A DNA stretch of 64,000 bases from an uncultured Lachnospiraceae bacterium (GTDB taxonomy: Bacteria; Bacillota; Clostridia; Lachnospirales; Lachnospiraceae). The notes beneath the pieces were generated by a model, which saw nothing but the letters and a program-made list of their open reading frames with translations, ran no database searches and had not been told where the DNA came from. This document shows positions 24,072 to 33,186 of this stretch, piece by piece. The stretch lies in the NCBI GenBank assembly GCA_910579865.1, contig CAJTXA010000003.1, forward strand, positions 62,001 through 126,000, in the 5' to 3' direction. Numbering within the stretch: position 1 is the stretch's first letter; each line of letters opens with the position of its first letter. A program made the translations under genes and the position numbers.

Positions 24072-25352
24072 ATGAACCAAGAAATAAAAGAATTATTTTC
24101 TATGTTACAAAAATCTGTTTCTCCTTATCATGTTGTAGAAGAAGGGACTGCACAATTAGAAAGGGCGGGCTATCATGAAAAAAAATTAGATAAAAAATGG
24201 GATTTAAAAAAGGGAGAAGGATACTTTATTCGTCCTTATGGTTCTACACTAATCGCTTTTCGAATTGGAGAACAGTATCAGTCTAACGATATGCTTCGTA
24301 TCGAAGCTGCTCATACGGACTGGCCTTGCCTAAAATTAAAATCTCTTCCAGAAAAAAAAGGACACTACCAAAGTTTAAATGTGGAAGTATATGGCGGTCC
24401 TATCTTAAATACTTGGTTAGATCGTCCCCTCTCTGCTGCTGGACGTGTTGCTCTAAAAGGAACCGATATTTTTCATCCAACAATTCGACTTATTGACTTT
24501 AAAAAGCCTTGTTTTATTATTCCCAACTTAGCCATTCATATGAATCGAAAAATGAATGATGGAGTGGAATTAAACCGGCAAGTGGATATGCTTCCTCTCT
24601 GTGGAATCAACGAATCTTCCGAAAAAAACTGGTTTCTTACTGCCTTAGCAAAAGAGTTACAAGTAGATCCTTCTGATATTATCGATTATGAAATCAATGT
24701 CTATAACAAAGATAGCTGTGACTTTGTTGGTTTTCATGAGGATTTTATCAGTTCTCCTCGACTAGATAATATTAGCAGTGTATATGCCTGTCTCACTGGA
24801 CTTCTTCATGGGCAGCGAAAAGATGGAATTAATTTAATTGCACTTTTCGACAATGAGGAAATTGGAAGTCATACCAAACAAGGAGGAGATTCTAATATCC
24901 TACCTATGGTTTTAGAACACCTTTATACTGCACTTGGACAAAACCGAGAAGACTATCTTACTGCGATAGCCGGAGGAATGATGCTTTCTGTTGACGTAGC
25001 ACATGCGATTCATCCAAATCATCCTGAAAAATGCGATATTACCAATCAAATTTATCTAAACGAAGGAGTTGCCATTAAATTATCTGGAAACCAACGTTAC
25101 GCTACGGATTGTGAAGCCGTCTCTATTGTGGAACAGCTTTGTAAAAAACACAACATTCCTTATAAAAAATTTGCAAACCGATCCGATATTCCAGGAGGTT
25201 CTACATTAGGAACAATTACTTCTAGTTTTCTTCCGATGAAAACAGTAGATTTAGGTGTTCCAATCCTTGCTATGCATTCCTCTAGGGAAACAATGGGTGC
25301 AAATGATCAAAGCAGTCTTTGCCATTTACTAAAAGCATTTTTTGAAGAATAA
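24072..25352 (+). CDS. M18 family aminopeptidase
   Basis: Cytoplasmic zinc aminopeptidase that removes N-terminal residues, often acidic ones, from peptides. 426 residues from the ATG at 24072, with AGAAAGGA upstream; a longer in-frame reading overlaps the preceding gene and has no family similarity. Metal-binding and catalytic motifs are EAAHTDWPCLK, FHEDFISSPRLDN, LFDNEEIGSHTKQGG, SVDVAHAIHPNH and a late MHSSRE. The family assembles as large tetrahedral dodecamers. Sits downstream of the DUF5721-like gene and is closed by a strong hairpin terminator. Confidence 0.93.
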   Translation: MNQEIKELFSMLQKSVSPYHVVEEGTAQLERAGYHEKKLDKKWDLKKGEGYFIRPYGSTLIAFRIGEQYQSNDMLRIEAAHTDWPCLKLKSLPEKKGHYQSLNVEVYGGPILNTWLDRPLSAAGRVALKGTDIFHPTIRLIDFKKPCFIIPNLAIHMNRKMNDGVELNRQVDMLPLCGINESSEKNWFLTALAKELQVDPSDIIDYEINVYNKDSCDFVGFHEDFISSPRLDNISSVYACLTGLLHGQRKDGINLIALFDNEEIGSHTKQGGDSNILPMVLEHLYTALGQNREDYLTAIAGGMMLSVDVAHAIHPNHPEKCDITNQIYLNEGVAIKLSGNQRYATDCEAVSIVEQLCKKHNIPYKKFANRSDIPGGSTLGTITSSFLPMKTVDLGVPILAMHSSRETMGANDQSSLCHLLKAFFEE

Positions 25353-25401
25353 ATGAAATTATTTTATCACTATAAACTTATTAGTATAAGCTTTTTATAG
25401 A

Positions 25402-25449
25402 AAAAGGGGGTGTCGTATTAAAAAATTAGTTCATTCGACACCCCCTTTT
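25402..25449. terminator. Bidirectional terminator between pepM18 and nfo
   Basis: AAAAGGGGGTGTCG and its perfect complement (14 bp) around a 20-base loop, with A and T flanks, between two convergent genes. Confidence 0.9.
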
Positions 25450-25468
25450 GATGTAAATGTTTTGATAT

Positions 25469-26308
25469 TTATTTATTTTCTATATATCGTTTTTTCAATA
25501 AAGCAATCTCTTTTGTATATCCAGCTAAATCATTTGGCGTCTCCAAATAAAATGGTAAATGACACAGCTTTGGATGATTGACTACTGCAACGAGTGCATC
25601 TTCTCCAATTTCACCTTCCCCAATCTTAGCATGACGATCTTTATGGCTTCCAAGTCCATTCATACTATCATTTAAATGAATCGCTTTTAAGCGGTTTAGC
25701 CCAATCACTTGATCAAATTCTTCTAAAACCTCATCGAGATGTTCTCGAATGTCATATCCGCCATCCCAGATATGACAGGTATCCATACAGACTCCTATTT
25801 TTTCCTGTAACTCTACTTGATCAATAATCGCCCGCAGTTCTTCAAAACTTCGTCCAATCTCGCTGCCCTTTCCAGCCATTGTTTCTAACAATACCGTTGT
25901 AGTTTGTTCTGGCTTTAATACTTGATTTAACATTTCACAAATATAAGCCGTTCCTGCTTCTACTCCCTGTTTTACATGACTTCCAGGATGAAAATTATAG
26001 AGATTTCCTGGAAGATATTCCATTCTTCTTAAATCCTCTGTTATCGTTTCCACAGCAAGCTTTCGAAGCCCTTCCTCTTTTGCTGCTGCATTTAATGTAT
26101 ACGGCGCATGCGCCAATATTACAGAAATCCCATGTTCCTGTGCATATGTGTGAAATTGATTGATATCTGCTTCATCTACTTCCTTTATCCGAGTCCCCCT
26201 TGGATTTCTGGAAAAAAATTGAAACGTATTTCCTCCTATCGAAATGGTTTCCTTTGCAATACTCATATATCCATTTGCAATAGATAGATGACATCCAATC
26301 TGTAACAT
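25469..26308 (-). CDS. nfo: Deoxyribonuclease IV (AP endonuclease)
   Basis: Cuts DNA 5' to abasic sites in base-excision repair. The 279-residue TIM barrel shows the three-zinc site: NFHPGSHVKQG, VLLETMAGKGSEIG, CMDTCHIWDGGYDI and HLNDSMNGLGSHKDRHAKIGEG. AAGGAGAGGG stands 6-7 bases before the ATG. Last gene of the long glmS-to-nfo run, 24 bases after the foldase gene. Confidence 0.96.
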   Translation of the reverse strand: MLQIGCHLSIANGYMSIAKETISIGGNTFQFFSRNPRGTRIKEVDEADINQFHTYAQEHGISVILAHAPYTLNAAAKEEGLRKLAVETITEDLRRMEYLPGNLYNFHPGSHVKQGVEAGTAYICEMLNQVLKPEQTTTVLLETMAGKGSEIGRSFEELRAIIDQVELQEKIGVCMDTCHIWDGGYDIREHLDEVLEEFDQVIGLNRLKAIHLNDSMNGLGSHKDRHAKIGEGEIGEDALVAVVNHPKLCHLPFYLETPNDLAGYTKEIALLKKRYIENK

Positions 26309-26332
26309 ACTTTCCCTCTCCTTTCACCACTT

Positions 26333-27364
26333 TTATTTAAAATACTCCTTATAAACCGAAAATAAAGACTGTGTTGTTACTGGTGCTAATTCATCAAACT
26401 GAATCCCATTCCATGCCTTTTCATTAATTTCAGAAACCAATTCTGCCGCAAAATCTTGATATACCCGATCAAATGCAGCCTGTTTTCGTTTCTCCATAAT
26501 TGTCACTTTATTACTGGTTGTTTTTTCAACATCATAATCATTCACACAATAAATTAAATGATATCCAGAACTGCTTTCTACTACATCACTTACCTCTCCT
26601 ACTGAAAGAGCAAATGCAGCTTCCTCAAAAGCGGCCTCCATTTCTCCTCTTCCAAAAGAATACTCGATCGTCGTATCCTCACTATACTCTGCTGCAAGAG
26701 CAGAAAAACTGCTTCCCTTTTCCACTTTTTCCTTTAACTTTAAAAGCTGATTGCGCAATGCTTGTTTCTCTTCTGTTTCCTCATTTACTTCAAATAAAAT
26801 ATGTTGCACTACAATCACTCTTGCCTCAGAATCACTAATTTCTTGTTCCACCTGAGAAGTCAACTTTTGATAAATTTTATCTGCTAGACAATAGTCCTCA
26901 TAAAACTGTTGTATTTCTCCTTCTGTTACTTGTAAAATTTCTTTCTCTTCTGCTGTTAAAGAAGAAAAATAAGCATTTGCTGCTGTTTTGGCTTGCTCCT
27001 TTTCTTCTTCTTCCAAAGTAATCTGCTCTTTTCTTGCTAAAAGTACCATTGCCTTCATTTGAGCTAATTGATTTTGTACAACATCTCGAATATAATCTTC
27101 AAATGTCTGTTTACCTAGTTTTTGTTTCCATAACTCAGAGCCAAATGATTTTTCATATTGATTCTTTTCATTGACTAAAAATAACTTTGCCTGTGCCAAA
27201 GTACAGACTTCCTCTTCCACACGAAAAACTTCCTTATCCGATAATGTTCCAGTAAAAATAATTTCTGCAGAAGCCATTCGGACTTTTCCTTTTCCACATC
27301 CTGTAATAAAACTTCCCACACATAACAGCAATACTACCACAAAAATCCATTTTCTTTGTTTCAT
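26333..27364 (-). CDS. PrsA-like foldase lipoprotein with parvulin domain
   Basis: Extracytoplasmic peptidyl-prolyl isomerase that helps secreted proteins fold. 343 residues: signal segment with lipobox ITGC (Cys23), an N-terminal helical chaperone region rich in Glu/Lys/Gln (about 45-180), then a parvulin domain (about 185-275) with VVQHILFEV, FSALAAEYSED and SSGYHLIYCVNDY. Sequence order matches PrsA/SurA architecture. Lies 90 bases after the acidic small gene and 24 before nfo. Confidence 0.9.
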   Translation of the reverse strand: MKQRKWIFVVVLLLCVGSFITGCGKGKVRMASAEIIFTGTLSDKEVFRVEEEVCTLAQAKLFLVNEKNQYEKSFGSELWKQKLGKQTFEDYIRDVVQNQLAQMKAMVLLARKEQITLEEEEKEQAKTAANAYFSSLTAEEKEILQVTEGEIQQFYEDYCLADKIYQKLTSQVEQEISDSEARVIVVQHILFEVNEETEEKQALRNQLLKLKEKVEKGSSFSALAAEYSEDTTIEYSFGRGEMEAAFEEAAFALSVGEVSDVVESSSGYHLIYCVNDYDVEKTTSNKVTIMEKRKQAAFDRVYQDFAAELVSEINEKAWNGIQFDELAPVTTQSLFSVYKEYFK

Positions 27365-27454
27365 TCAATCCGCCTCTCTTTTTCCTACTAGCAATCCCCA
27401 TATCTGTCTTTCTTTTTCTTACTCTCTTACAATTATTTCTAAAAAAACCATATT

Positions 27455-27718
27455 TTATGCTTCTACTACCAAATATTTTCCAGAAGGCAGCTCAAAAATT
27501 TCTGGTTGTTCTAAAAGTTCCTCATCGGAAAGATTCTCTATATCCACACCTTCTTCTTCCCAATATGCACGAACTTCTTCCACTGATTCTAATACAACTG
27601 CAAAACAATCCTCTAAAAACTCCAATGCTTCTTCTAAAGTAGAAACAACTGGTTCTGGTATAAGTTTACATTGTTCTTTTAAAAATACCTCTGCACATTC
27701 TTGTTCATACCCTTCCAT
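27455..27718 (-). CDS. Small acidic protein of unknown function
   Basis: 87 residues, about a third of them Glu or Asp, with two cysteines in EQCKLIP and EDCFAVV and a repetitive ESVEEVRAYWEEEG segment. No signal peptide or membrane segment. GAAAGGAT stands about 11 bases before the ATG. It lies 31 bases after a HAD phosphatase gene and 90 before the foldase gene, on the same strand. I do not recognise the family; the compact size and composition suggest a binding or regulatory protein, but nothing more can be said. Confidence 0.65.
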   Translation of the reverse strand: MEGYEQECAEVFLKEQCKLIPEPVVSTLEEALEFLEDCFAVVLESVEEVRAYWEEEGVDIENLSDEELLEQPEIFELPSGKYLVVEA

Positions 27719-27749
27719 ATCCGTTTATCCTTTCTGATTTTTTATTTTT

Positions 27750-28583
27750 CTAGTTTTCTTTTTCTTCTAATGTTTTTAAAAGTTCTTTTAATATTTTTAA
27801 TACCCCATCATTTACATTGGTATCTGCTATAAAATGCGCTGCCTGCTTTACTTCTTCTCTAGCATTTCCAATTGCATAACTATACTCTGCTCTCTTTATC
27901 ATCTCAATATCATTTAAATTATCTCCAAACACCATTGTTTCTTGTTTTGTCGCAAATAAACTTTCCTGAAGTTTTTGTAATGCAGCTCCTTTATTAACTT
28001 CTGGCTGCATCATATCTAGCCATTCTTTTCCAGCTGTTACCACCTTTAATTTCTTACTCCAAAGAGGAATCATCCGATCACCTGCAGCATGAATGGCATC
28101 ATATCCCTGATGATAAATCGAAACTTTAATAAACTCTGGTATCTCTCCATTTTCCTCCCGAAAAGTTGTAATATCTTCTGTCTGTACTACATCATTGTGA
28201 TAACCATCAATTAGATAATGTAAGAGAACTGGATTCTTACTCTCTAAATATACTACATCTCTACCAGAAACCATAACATCACAATCCTTTAATTCTCTTA
28301 CCTGTCGTACAATTTGATAGATATCTTCCGTATCCATAGGTGTTACAAAAAGTTCTCTTCCTCTTGCCCCTACATAAGCTCCATTTTCTGCAATATAGAA
28401 AATCTGATCCTGAATTGGTGCAAATAGACGAGCAATACTTTTCCACGGTCTTCCGCTGGCAGCAGCAAAATAAATTCCATATGCTTTCAGCTTTAAAATA
28501 ACCGAAAAAATCTCTGGGTTAATCTTGTCCGAACCATCTGGTACTAATGTTCCATCTATATCAGATGCAATCAGTTTTATCAT
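27750..28583 (-). CDS. Cof-type HAD hydrolase (first of a tandem pair)
   Basis: Cytoplasmic phosphatase acting on small phosphorylated metabolites such as sugar phosphates or FMN/PLP; substrate unknown. 277 residues with HAD motif I SDIDGTLVPDG (nucleophile Asp), motif II AASGRPW, and motif IV FGDNLNDIEM, plus the Cof-type cap between II and III. Overlaps the neighbouring paralogue by four bases (ATGA). The two proteins align along their full length and are probably a local duplication. Confidence 0.92.
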   Translation of the reverse strand: MIKLIASDIDGTLVPDGSDKINPEIFSVILKLKAYGIYFAAASGRPWKSIARLFAPIQDQIFYIAENGAYVGARGRELFVTPMDTEDIYQIVRQVRELKDCDVMVSGRDVVYLESKNPVLLHYLIDGYHNDVVQTEDITTFREENGEIPEFIKVSIYHQGYDAIHAAGDRMIPLWSKKLKVVTAGKEWLDMMQPEVNKGAALQKLQESLFATKQETMVFGDNLNDIEMIKRAEYSYAIGNAREEVKQAAHFIADTNVNDGVLKILKELLKTLEEKEN

Positions 28584-29383
28584 AACTTCTCCTTTCTGTA
28601 CGCTCTTTTCTTTTCTAATATCTCTTTTAGTGTATCTTCCACCCGAACGGAACGATAGGTTCCATATGCTTTTACTTTTTCTACTGCATTTTCCATAACA
28701 TAACTGTAGGCTGCTTGAGCAAACATTTCAATATCATTGTAATTATCACCAAATACCATTGTTTCCTCTTTTGTAATTTTAAAAGCTTTTTGGATTTTTT
28801 CTAATGCATGTCCTTTATTAACACCAAATGCTGTAAAATCCATCCACAATCGATCGGATACTACAGCCTGAAACTGACTTGACCATCTGCTTTGAAAATA
28901 TTCTTCAAAAAGAGCAATTCCATCAAAACAGCAAACTGAAATTTTTAAAAATGGTTCTTCTACCTTAGTAATATCTGGCACAATCTGCACATTGTTTTTT
29001 ACTACAGAGCGCATATGATAAAGATATTTTTCTGTTTTTGGCTGTAAATAGGAAGTATTTTTTCCAGAAAGCAAAACCTCACAATTTTCTCTGGTACAGA
29101 TATCTTCTATAAGTGCTATTCCACGTTTGCGATCCATAGGAATGGAATCAAATTCTTGTCCATTCCGCACGGTATAGGCTCCATTTTCGCAGATAAAAAG
29201 CATATCTTGACTTAGTTCTCCAAATAATCGATAAAGGTTTGGATACTGTCTTCCACTGGCTGCTACAAACAAAATTCCTGTTTTTTGTATTGCAGAAATA
29301 ATCTGTTTTGCTTCCTCTGTCAATTGCTGTGCTCCATTTTGCAGTAATGTTCCATCTAAATCACTTGCAATCAGTTTTATCAT
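28580..29383 (-). CDS. Cof-type HAD hydrolase (second of a tandem pair)
   Basis: Same fold as its neighbour: SDLDGTLLQNG motif I, AASGRQYPN motif II and FGDNYNDIEMF motif IV in 267 residues. The cap domain carries different residues from its paralogue (for example DRLWMDFTAFGVNKG against KEWLDMMQPEVNKG), so substrates may differ. Its start overlaps the maf gene by 23 bases, and its stop overlaps the next HAD gene by four, indicating a coupled operon. Confidence 0.92.
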   Translation of the reverse strand: MIKLIASDLDGTLLQNGAQQLTEEAKQIISAIQKTGILFVAASGRQYPNLYRLFGELSQDMLFICENGAYTVRNGQEFDSIPMDRKRGIALIEDICTRENCEVLLSGKNTSYLQPKTEKYLYHMRSVVKNNVQIVPDITKVEEPFLKISVCCFDGIALFEEYFQSRWSSQFQAVVSDRLWMDFTAFGVNKGHALEKIQKAFKITKEETMVFGDNYNDIEMFAQAAYSYVMENAVEKVKAYGTYRSVRVEDTLKEILEKKRAYRKEKL

Positions 29384-29978
29384 AGGTTTCCTCCGCCAAA
29401 ATCTGTTCCATCAGTTTCATTTTTTTTAATTCCTGATAAACTCTAGCTATTGGAAATCCAACTACTGTGTTATACTCTCCATGAATCCCTTGAATATATA
29501 CAGCACCCCTTCCCTGAATTGCATAAGCACCTGCTTTATCCATTGGCTCTTTTGTTGCAATATAAGAAAGTATCTCTGCTTCTGTCATATGGTACATTTC
29601 AACTGCAGTATGTTCTTCCAATAAATTGCTTTCTACTTTTCCTGCCTTCCGATAAAGAATAGCAACACCAGTATAGACAAAATGCGTTCTTCCTTGAAGC
29701 AAATTCAACATGTAAAAAGCCTCTTCCTCCGACTTTGGCTTTCCAAGTATTTTCTCTTCACATACCACTATCGTATCTGATCCAATAACCAAAATATCTC
29801 CCTCTGTCTGCTGTAAAATATCTTCTGCCTTTTGTAAAGATAATTGCTTTACTACTTCTTTTGGAGAATCCGAAGTCAATTGTTCCTCCTTTTGACTAGG
29901 CATACAAGAAAATGGAATTCCCATCTGTGCCAATAACTCTTTTCTTCTTGGTGAAGCACTTGCTAATATAACCTTCAT
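29361..29978 (-). CDS. maf: Maf-family nucleoside triphosphate pyrophosphatase
   Basis: Hydrolyses non-canonical or modified nucleotides (dTTP/UTP-type in many members) to monophosphates. I chose the ATG at 29978 (205 residues), preceded by GGAGG, so the protein begins MKVILASASPRRKELL, the family signature. VIGSDTIVVCEEKILGKP carries the catalytic Asp, and YIATKEPMDKAGAYAIQG is the late conserved block. Lies 77 bases after glmS and overlaps the HAD gene. Confidence 0.93.
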   Translation of the reverse strand: MKVILASASPRRKELLAQMGIPFSCMPSQKEEQLTSDSPKEVVKQLSLQKAEDILQQTEGDILVIGSDTIVVCEEKILGKPKSEEEAFYMLNLLQGRTHFVYTGVAILYRKAGKVESNLLEEHTAVEMYHMTEAEILSYIATKEPMDKAGAYAIQGRGAVYIQGIHGEYNTVVGFPIARVYQELKKMKLMEQILAEETYDKTDCK

Positions 29979-30055
29979 ATTTCCTCCATTTTTGTGCCAA
30001 ATTTGTTCCATATCATATTCTTTATTTCCCTTATTTGGCACAAAATATTTTTCTT

Positions 30056-31873
30056 TTATTCTACTGTAACAGATTTCGCTAAGTTTCTAGGCTGATCTAC
30101 ATTTAATCCCCGTCTTAAGGAAGTATGATAAGCAATCAACTGCAAAATTACCGCTGCTGGAATTGGTGTATAGTCATCTGCTATCTCTGGTATTGTAAAA
30201 TGGTAATCAAATATACTATCCTCTACTTGCATACTCTCTTTTGTAATTAAAATCACTAATGCTCCCCTTGCTTTTACCTCTCGAATATTTGACACCATCT
30301 TAGAAAATACACTCTCTTGTGTTGCAATTGCAATCACTGGTACTCCTTCGGTAATAAGAGAAATTGTTCCATGTTTTAATTCACCAGCAGCATATGCTTC
30401 TGAATGAATATAAGAAATTTCCTTTAATTTAATTGAGCCTTCACAAGAAAGTGCATAATCAATTCCCCGTCCAATAAAAAATAAATCCCTTGCATCTGTT
30501 AAACATGCTGTCATTTCTTGAATCTGTGGCTCCAATAAAAGAGAGCGTTTTACACATTCCATACTTTCTTTTAACAGAGCAAAATCTCTGGTAATCTCTC
30601 CTCTTCCCAGTGTCTTTTTTACAAAAGCAAGCCGCATTGTAAGTAAACAAAGGGCTGCAATTTGTACTGTATATGCCTTTGTACTGGCAACCGCAATCTC
30701 TGGACCAGCATGTGTATAAAGAACATAGTCGCTCTCTCTTGCAATTGTGGAACCTTTTACATTTACAATTCCAAGTGTTACTGCCTTTAACTCTTTTGCC
30801 AAACGCAAACTTGCTAATGTATCAATCGTCTCTCCTGACTGAGAAATCACAATCACCAATGTATTCGAATCAATAATAGGAGACGCATAACGAAATTCAG
30901 AAGCAATCTCTACTCCAACTGACAGTCGAACTCGTTTTTCAATTAATACTTTCCCAATTAAACCAGCATGCATCGCAGTTCCACAGGCCACAATTTTTAC
31001 TTGTTTTATCGATTCAAAAACAGAATCTGGGATTTGTTCTTCCTCAAAATCTGGGATATCTTCTTTTATTCGTGGTGCTACTGTATTCCAAAGTGCTTCT
31101 GGTTGCTCATAGATCTCTTTTAACATATAATAAGGATAGCCATTTTTTTGTGCAGCAGTAAAATCCCATTTTACATGCAGCATTTCTTTTTCAACGATAT
31201 TACCCTTTCGATTATGAAGCTCTGCCTTTTCATCTGTTAAGACCAAAATCGTATCCTCTGGTACTACAAAATAATCCTGTGTATAGGCAATCAATGCAGT
31301 TATATCCGAAGCAACAAAAGCGCCTTCTTTTGCATAAGCTGCTACTAATGGACTAATCTTACGAATACAATAAACTGTATTTGGAATATCCTCAAATAAA
31401 ATACAAAAAGCATATGAACCTTCTAATTTTGCCACGGTATTCCAAATCGCTTCCTCTGGATTTCCATGATAAAATGAATCAAATAACATCGCAGCAATCT
31501 CTGTATCGGTCTGTGAATGGAATAAAATTCCTTTTCCATAATCTTCTCGAATTTTCTTATAATTTTCAATAATTCCATTGTGAATCAATGTTACTTTTCC
31601 AACTTGGTGTGGATGTGCATTTTCTTCTGTTACCCCTCCATGTGTTGCCCATCTGGTATGTCCAATTCCGCAATGACTAGCTATAGTCTCTTTTTCTCCT
31701 AATTTTCTTTTTAATACACTAACATTTCCTGTTGTCTTTGTAATTTCTATTGTTTCCTTTGTGATCTGTGCTATTCCTGCACTATCATATCCTCTATACT
31801 CTAACTGCTCTAAACCATTTACTAATACTTGTTTTGCTTCTAATCTTCCACTATATCCTATGATACCGCACAT
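30056..31873 (-). CDS. glmS: Glutamine-fructose-6-phosphate aminotransferase (isomerising)
   Basis: Makes glucosamine-6-phosphate from fructose-6-phosphate and glutamine, the entry to peptidoglycan amino sugars. 605 residues: class II glutaminase domain with N-terminal catalytic Cys (MCGIIGYSG), SHCGIGHTRWATHG, then two SIS domains with IVISQSGETIDT and AVASTKAYT and the C-terminal NLAKSVTVE. Expression is controlled by a glmS ribozyme in its leader. Heads the run glmS-maf-HAD-HAD-orf87-prsA-nfo. Confidence 0.97.
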   Translation of the reverse strand: MCGIIGYSGRLEAKQVLVNGLEQLEYRGYDSAGIAQITKETIEITKTTGNVSVLKRKLGEKETIASHCGIGHTRWATHGGVTEENAHPHQVGKVTLIHNGIIENYKKIREDYGKGILFHSQTDTEIAAMLFDSFYHGNPEEAIWNTVAKLEGSYAFCILFEDIPNTVYCIRKISPLVAAYAKEGAFVASDITALIAYTQDYFVVPEDTILVLTDEKAELHNRKGNIVEKEMLHVKWDFTAAQKNGYPYYMLKEIYEQPEALWNTVAPRIKEDIPDFEEEQIPDSVFESIKQVKIVACGTAMHAGLIGKVLIEKRVRLSVGVEIASEFRYASPIIDSNTLVIVISQSGETIDTLASLRLAKELKAVTLGIVNVKGSTIARESDYVLYTHAGPEIAVASTKAYTVQIAALCLLTMRLAFVKKTLGRGEITRDFALLKESMECVKRSLLLEPQIQEMTACLTDARDLFFIGRGIDYALSCEGSIKLKEISYIHSEAYAAGELKHGTISLITEGVPVIAIATQESVFSKMVSNIREVKARGALVILITKESMQVEDSIFDYHFTIPEIADDYTPIPAAVILQLIAYHTSLRRGLNVDQPRNLAKSVTVE

Positions 31874-31968
31874 ATTAAAACCCTTTCCTTTCTAAATTTT
31901 ATTCTCTCTTCTCTAACCTCTTCTCTTTGGTCGTTTATTTTTTACCAATTTATTTTTTCGTTCATTTG

Positions 31969-31995
31969 AAAAACGCTGTATCGTTCTACACAGCG
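31969..31995 (-). terminator. Terminator-like hairpin between the glmS ribozyme and glmS
   Basis: On the minus strand CGCTGTGT - 6 bases - ATACAGCG (8 bp, one wobble) followed by five T. It lies about 35 bases 3' of the ribozyme and about 95 bases before the glmS ATG. Confidence 0.7.
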
Positions 31996-32027
31996 CAGAG
32001 GTATTTTTTATTCTATTTTATAATATG

Positions 32028-32181
32028 ATTGGCAGTCACCTTTGGTTATTCTGTTCTTTGTTGCCGAATTACTTCGGTTTTTCTACAAAATATTACGTAT
32101 CCAAAGAATACGGGAGAGTATCCGCCGAATTTTCGATTTTCTCTCCTCCTCGTTATCCGTACTACGGCACATGGCGCTAGG
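32028..32181 (-). ncRNA. glmS ribozyme/riboswitch
   Basis: On the minus strand TAGCGCC is followed by a P2 stem, GAGGAGGAGAG, ATCGAAAATTCGGCGGATA and CTCTCCCG, the conserved catalytic core in canonical order, then P3/P4 helices ending in CCAAAGGTGACTGCC. The scissile bond should be between A (32178) and G (32177). GlcN6P is the known cofactor for self-cleavage, which destabilises glmS mRNA. Found directly upstream of glmS. Confidence 0.96.
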
Positions 32182-32234
32182 TATCCCTTTCTTCTTCTCC
32201 TTTCCGAATCTCCCTGCCTCGATATTCTGCATGA

Positions 32235-32263
32235 ATCTTATCATGGAAATCCTACTCTGTCAA
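32235..32263 (-). promoter_or_regulatory. Promoter of glmS
   Basis: TTGACA (32258-32263) - 17 bases - TAAGAT (32235-32240) on the minus strand, placing the start about 50 bases before the ribozyme cleavage site. Confidence 0.8.
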
Positions 32264-32277
32264 CTCATGTGCATAAT

Positions 32278-32306
32278 TTGACGAAATTCCAATTTTATGT
32301 TACACT
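32278..32306 (+). promoter_or_regulatory. Promoter of plsC
   Basis: TTGACG (32278-32283) - 17 bases - TACACT (32301-32306), divergent from the glmS promoter with the -35 boxes about 15 bases apart. Confidence 0.7.
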
Positions 32307-32358
32307 AAATAGAGCTGTCATATACTTTATATTAGATAAAACAATGGAGGATTTTACT

Positions 32359-33108
32359 ATGATTCGCACCATTCTTACTCTTCTTTTTTTAATCATTTAC
32401 TTTCTAATTGGAATCCCAATTACAGGAATTCTTTATTTCATTGGGAAAAAAAATCCACAAAAAAAACAACAAATCGCCAACACTTGTGTAAAAATTGCTT
32501 TTACGATTATTCTAAAAGTTGCAGCAGGAACCAAAATAACCATAATCGGCAAAGAACGAATTCCGAAGGACACAGCCGTTCTTTATATTGGCAACCATCG
32601 TGGTTTTTTTGACATTCTATTAATCCATACACTTGCCCCAGGCAGAATAGGTTTTGTTGCCAAAAAAGAAATGGAACAAATTCCATTTCTTAGTACTTGG
32701 ATGCGAGCAATCCACTGTCTTTTTTTAGATCGTGATAATATCAAACAAGGACTTCAAACCATCTTAACTGGTATCTCCTATATTAAAGAGGGAACCTCTA
32801 TCTGTATCTTTCCAGAAGGGACACGCAGTCAAGACATCGATGAATCTGCACTGCTTCCTTTTAAAGAAGGCAGTTTTAAAATTGCAGAAAAATCTGGCTG
32901 CCCTATTATTCCAGTCAGTATGAATCATGTATCTTCTATTTTAGAAGATCATTTTCCATGGATTAAAAGTCAGAAAGTGATTGTTGAATTTGGAGAACCT
33001 ATCTACCCAAAGGAATTAGAAAAATCACAAAAAAAATTTTTAGGTGCTCAAATTCGAGAAATCATAAGAGAAACAATAAAGAAAAATTCAAAACTGCTGC
33101 AAAAATAA
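32359..33108 (+). CDS. plsC: 1-acyl-sn-glycerol-3-phosphate acyltransferase (PlsC family)
   Basis: Adds the second acyl chain to lysophosphatidic acid at the membrane in phospholipid synthesis. 249 residues from the ATG at 32359, which has GGAGG 8 bases upstream; a longer in-frame reading would run through the glmS promoter and ribozyme region and is not real. N-terminal membrane segment (about 5-25), catalytic NHRGFFD (HX4D) near residue 77, FLDRDN and FPEGTRS. Single-gene unit divergent from glmS. Confidence 0.93.
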   Translation: MIRTILTLLFLIIYFLIGIPITGILYFIGKKNPQKKQQIANTCVKIAFTIILKVAAGTKITIIGKERIPKDTAVLYIGNHRGFFDILLIHTLAPGRIGFVAKKEMEQIPFLSTWMRAIHCLFLDRDNIKQGLQTILTGISYIKEGTSICIFPEGTRSQDIDESALLPFKEGSFKIAEKSGCPIIPVSMNHVSSILEDHFPWIKSQKVIVEFGEPIYPKELEKSQKKFLGAQIREIIRETIKKNSKLLQK

Positions 33109-33127
33109 AATATCTTTTCTTTCTATT

Positions 33128-33181
33128 AGCAAAAAGCCATCCTCCATTTTTATTTCTAAAGTGGGGATGGCTTTTCTTTTT
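33128..33181. terminator. Bidirectional terminator between plsC and malQ
   Basis: GCCATCCTCCA and TGGGGATGGC form a stem (one bulge) around a 15-base loop with T runs on both strands, between convergent genes. Confidence 0.85.
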
Positions 33182-33186
33182 TATTC

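Noticed and set aside
25402..25449. Long inverted repeat as an attachment site or repetitive element
   Set aside because: Its position between convergent genes and A/T flanks are those of a two-way terminator; no second copy is seen in the window.
32029..32358. An N-terminal extension of PlsC by 110 residues
   Set aside because: The extension would be coded by the antisense strand of the glmS ribozyme and both promoters, lacks family similarity and has no ribosome binding site; the ATG at 32359 has a perfect one.
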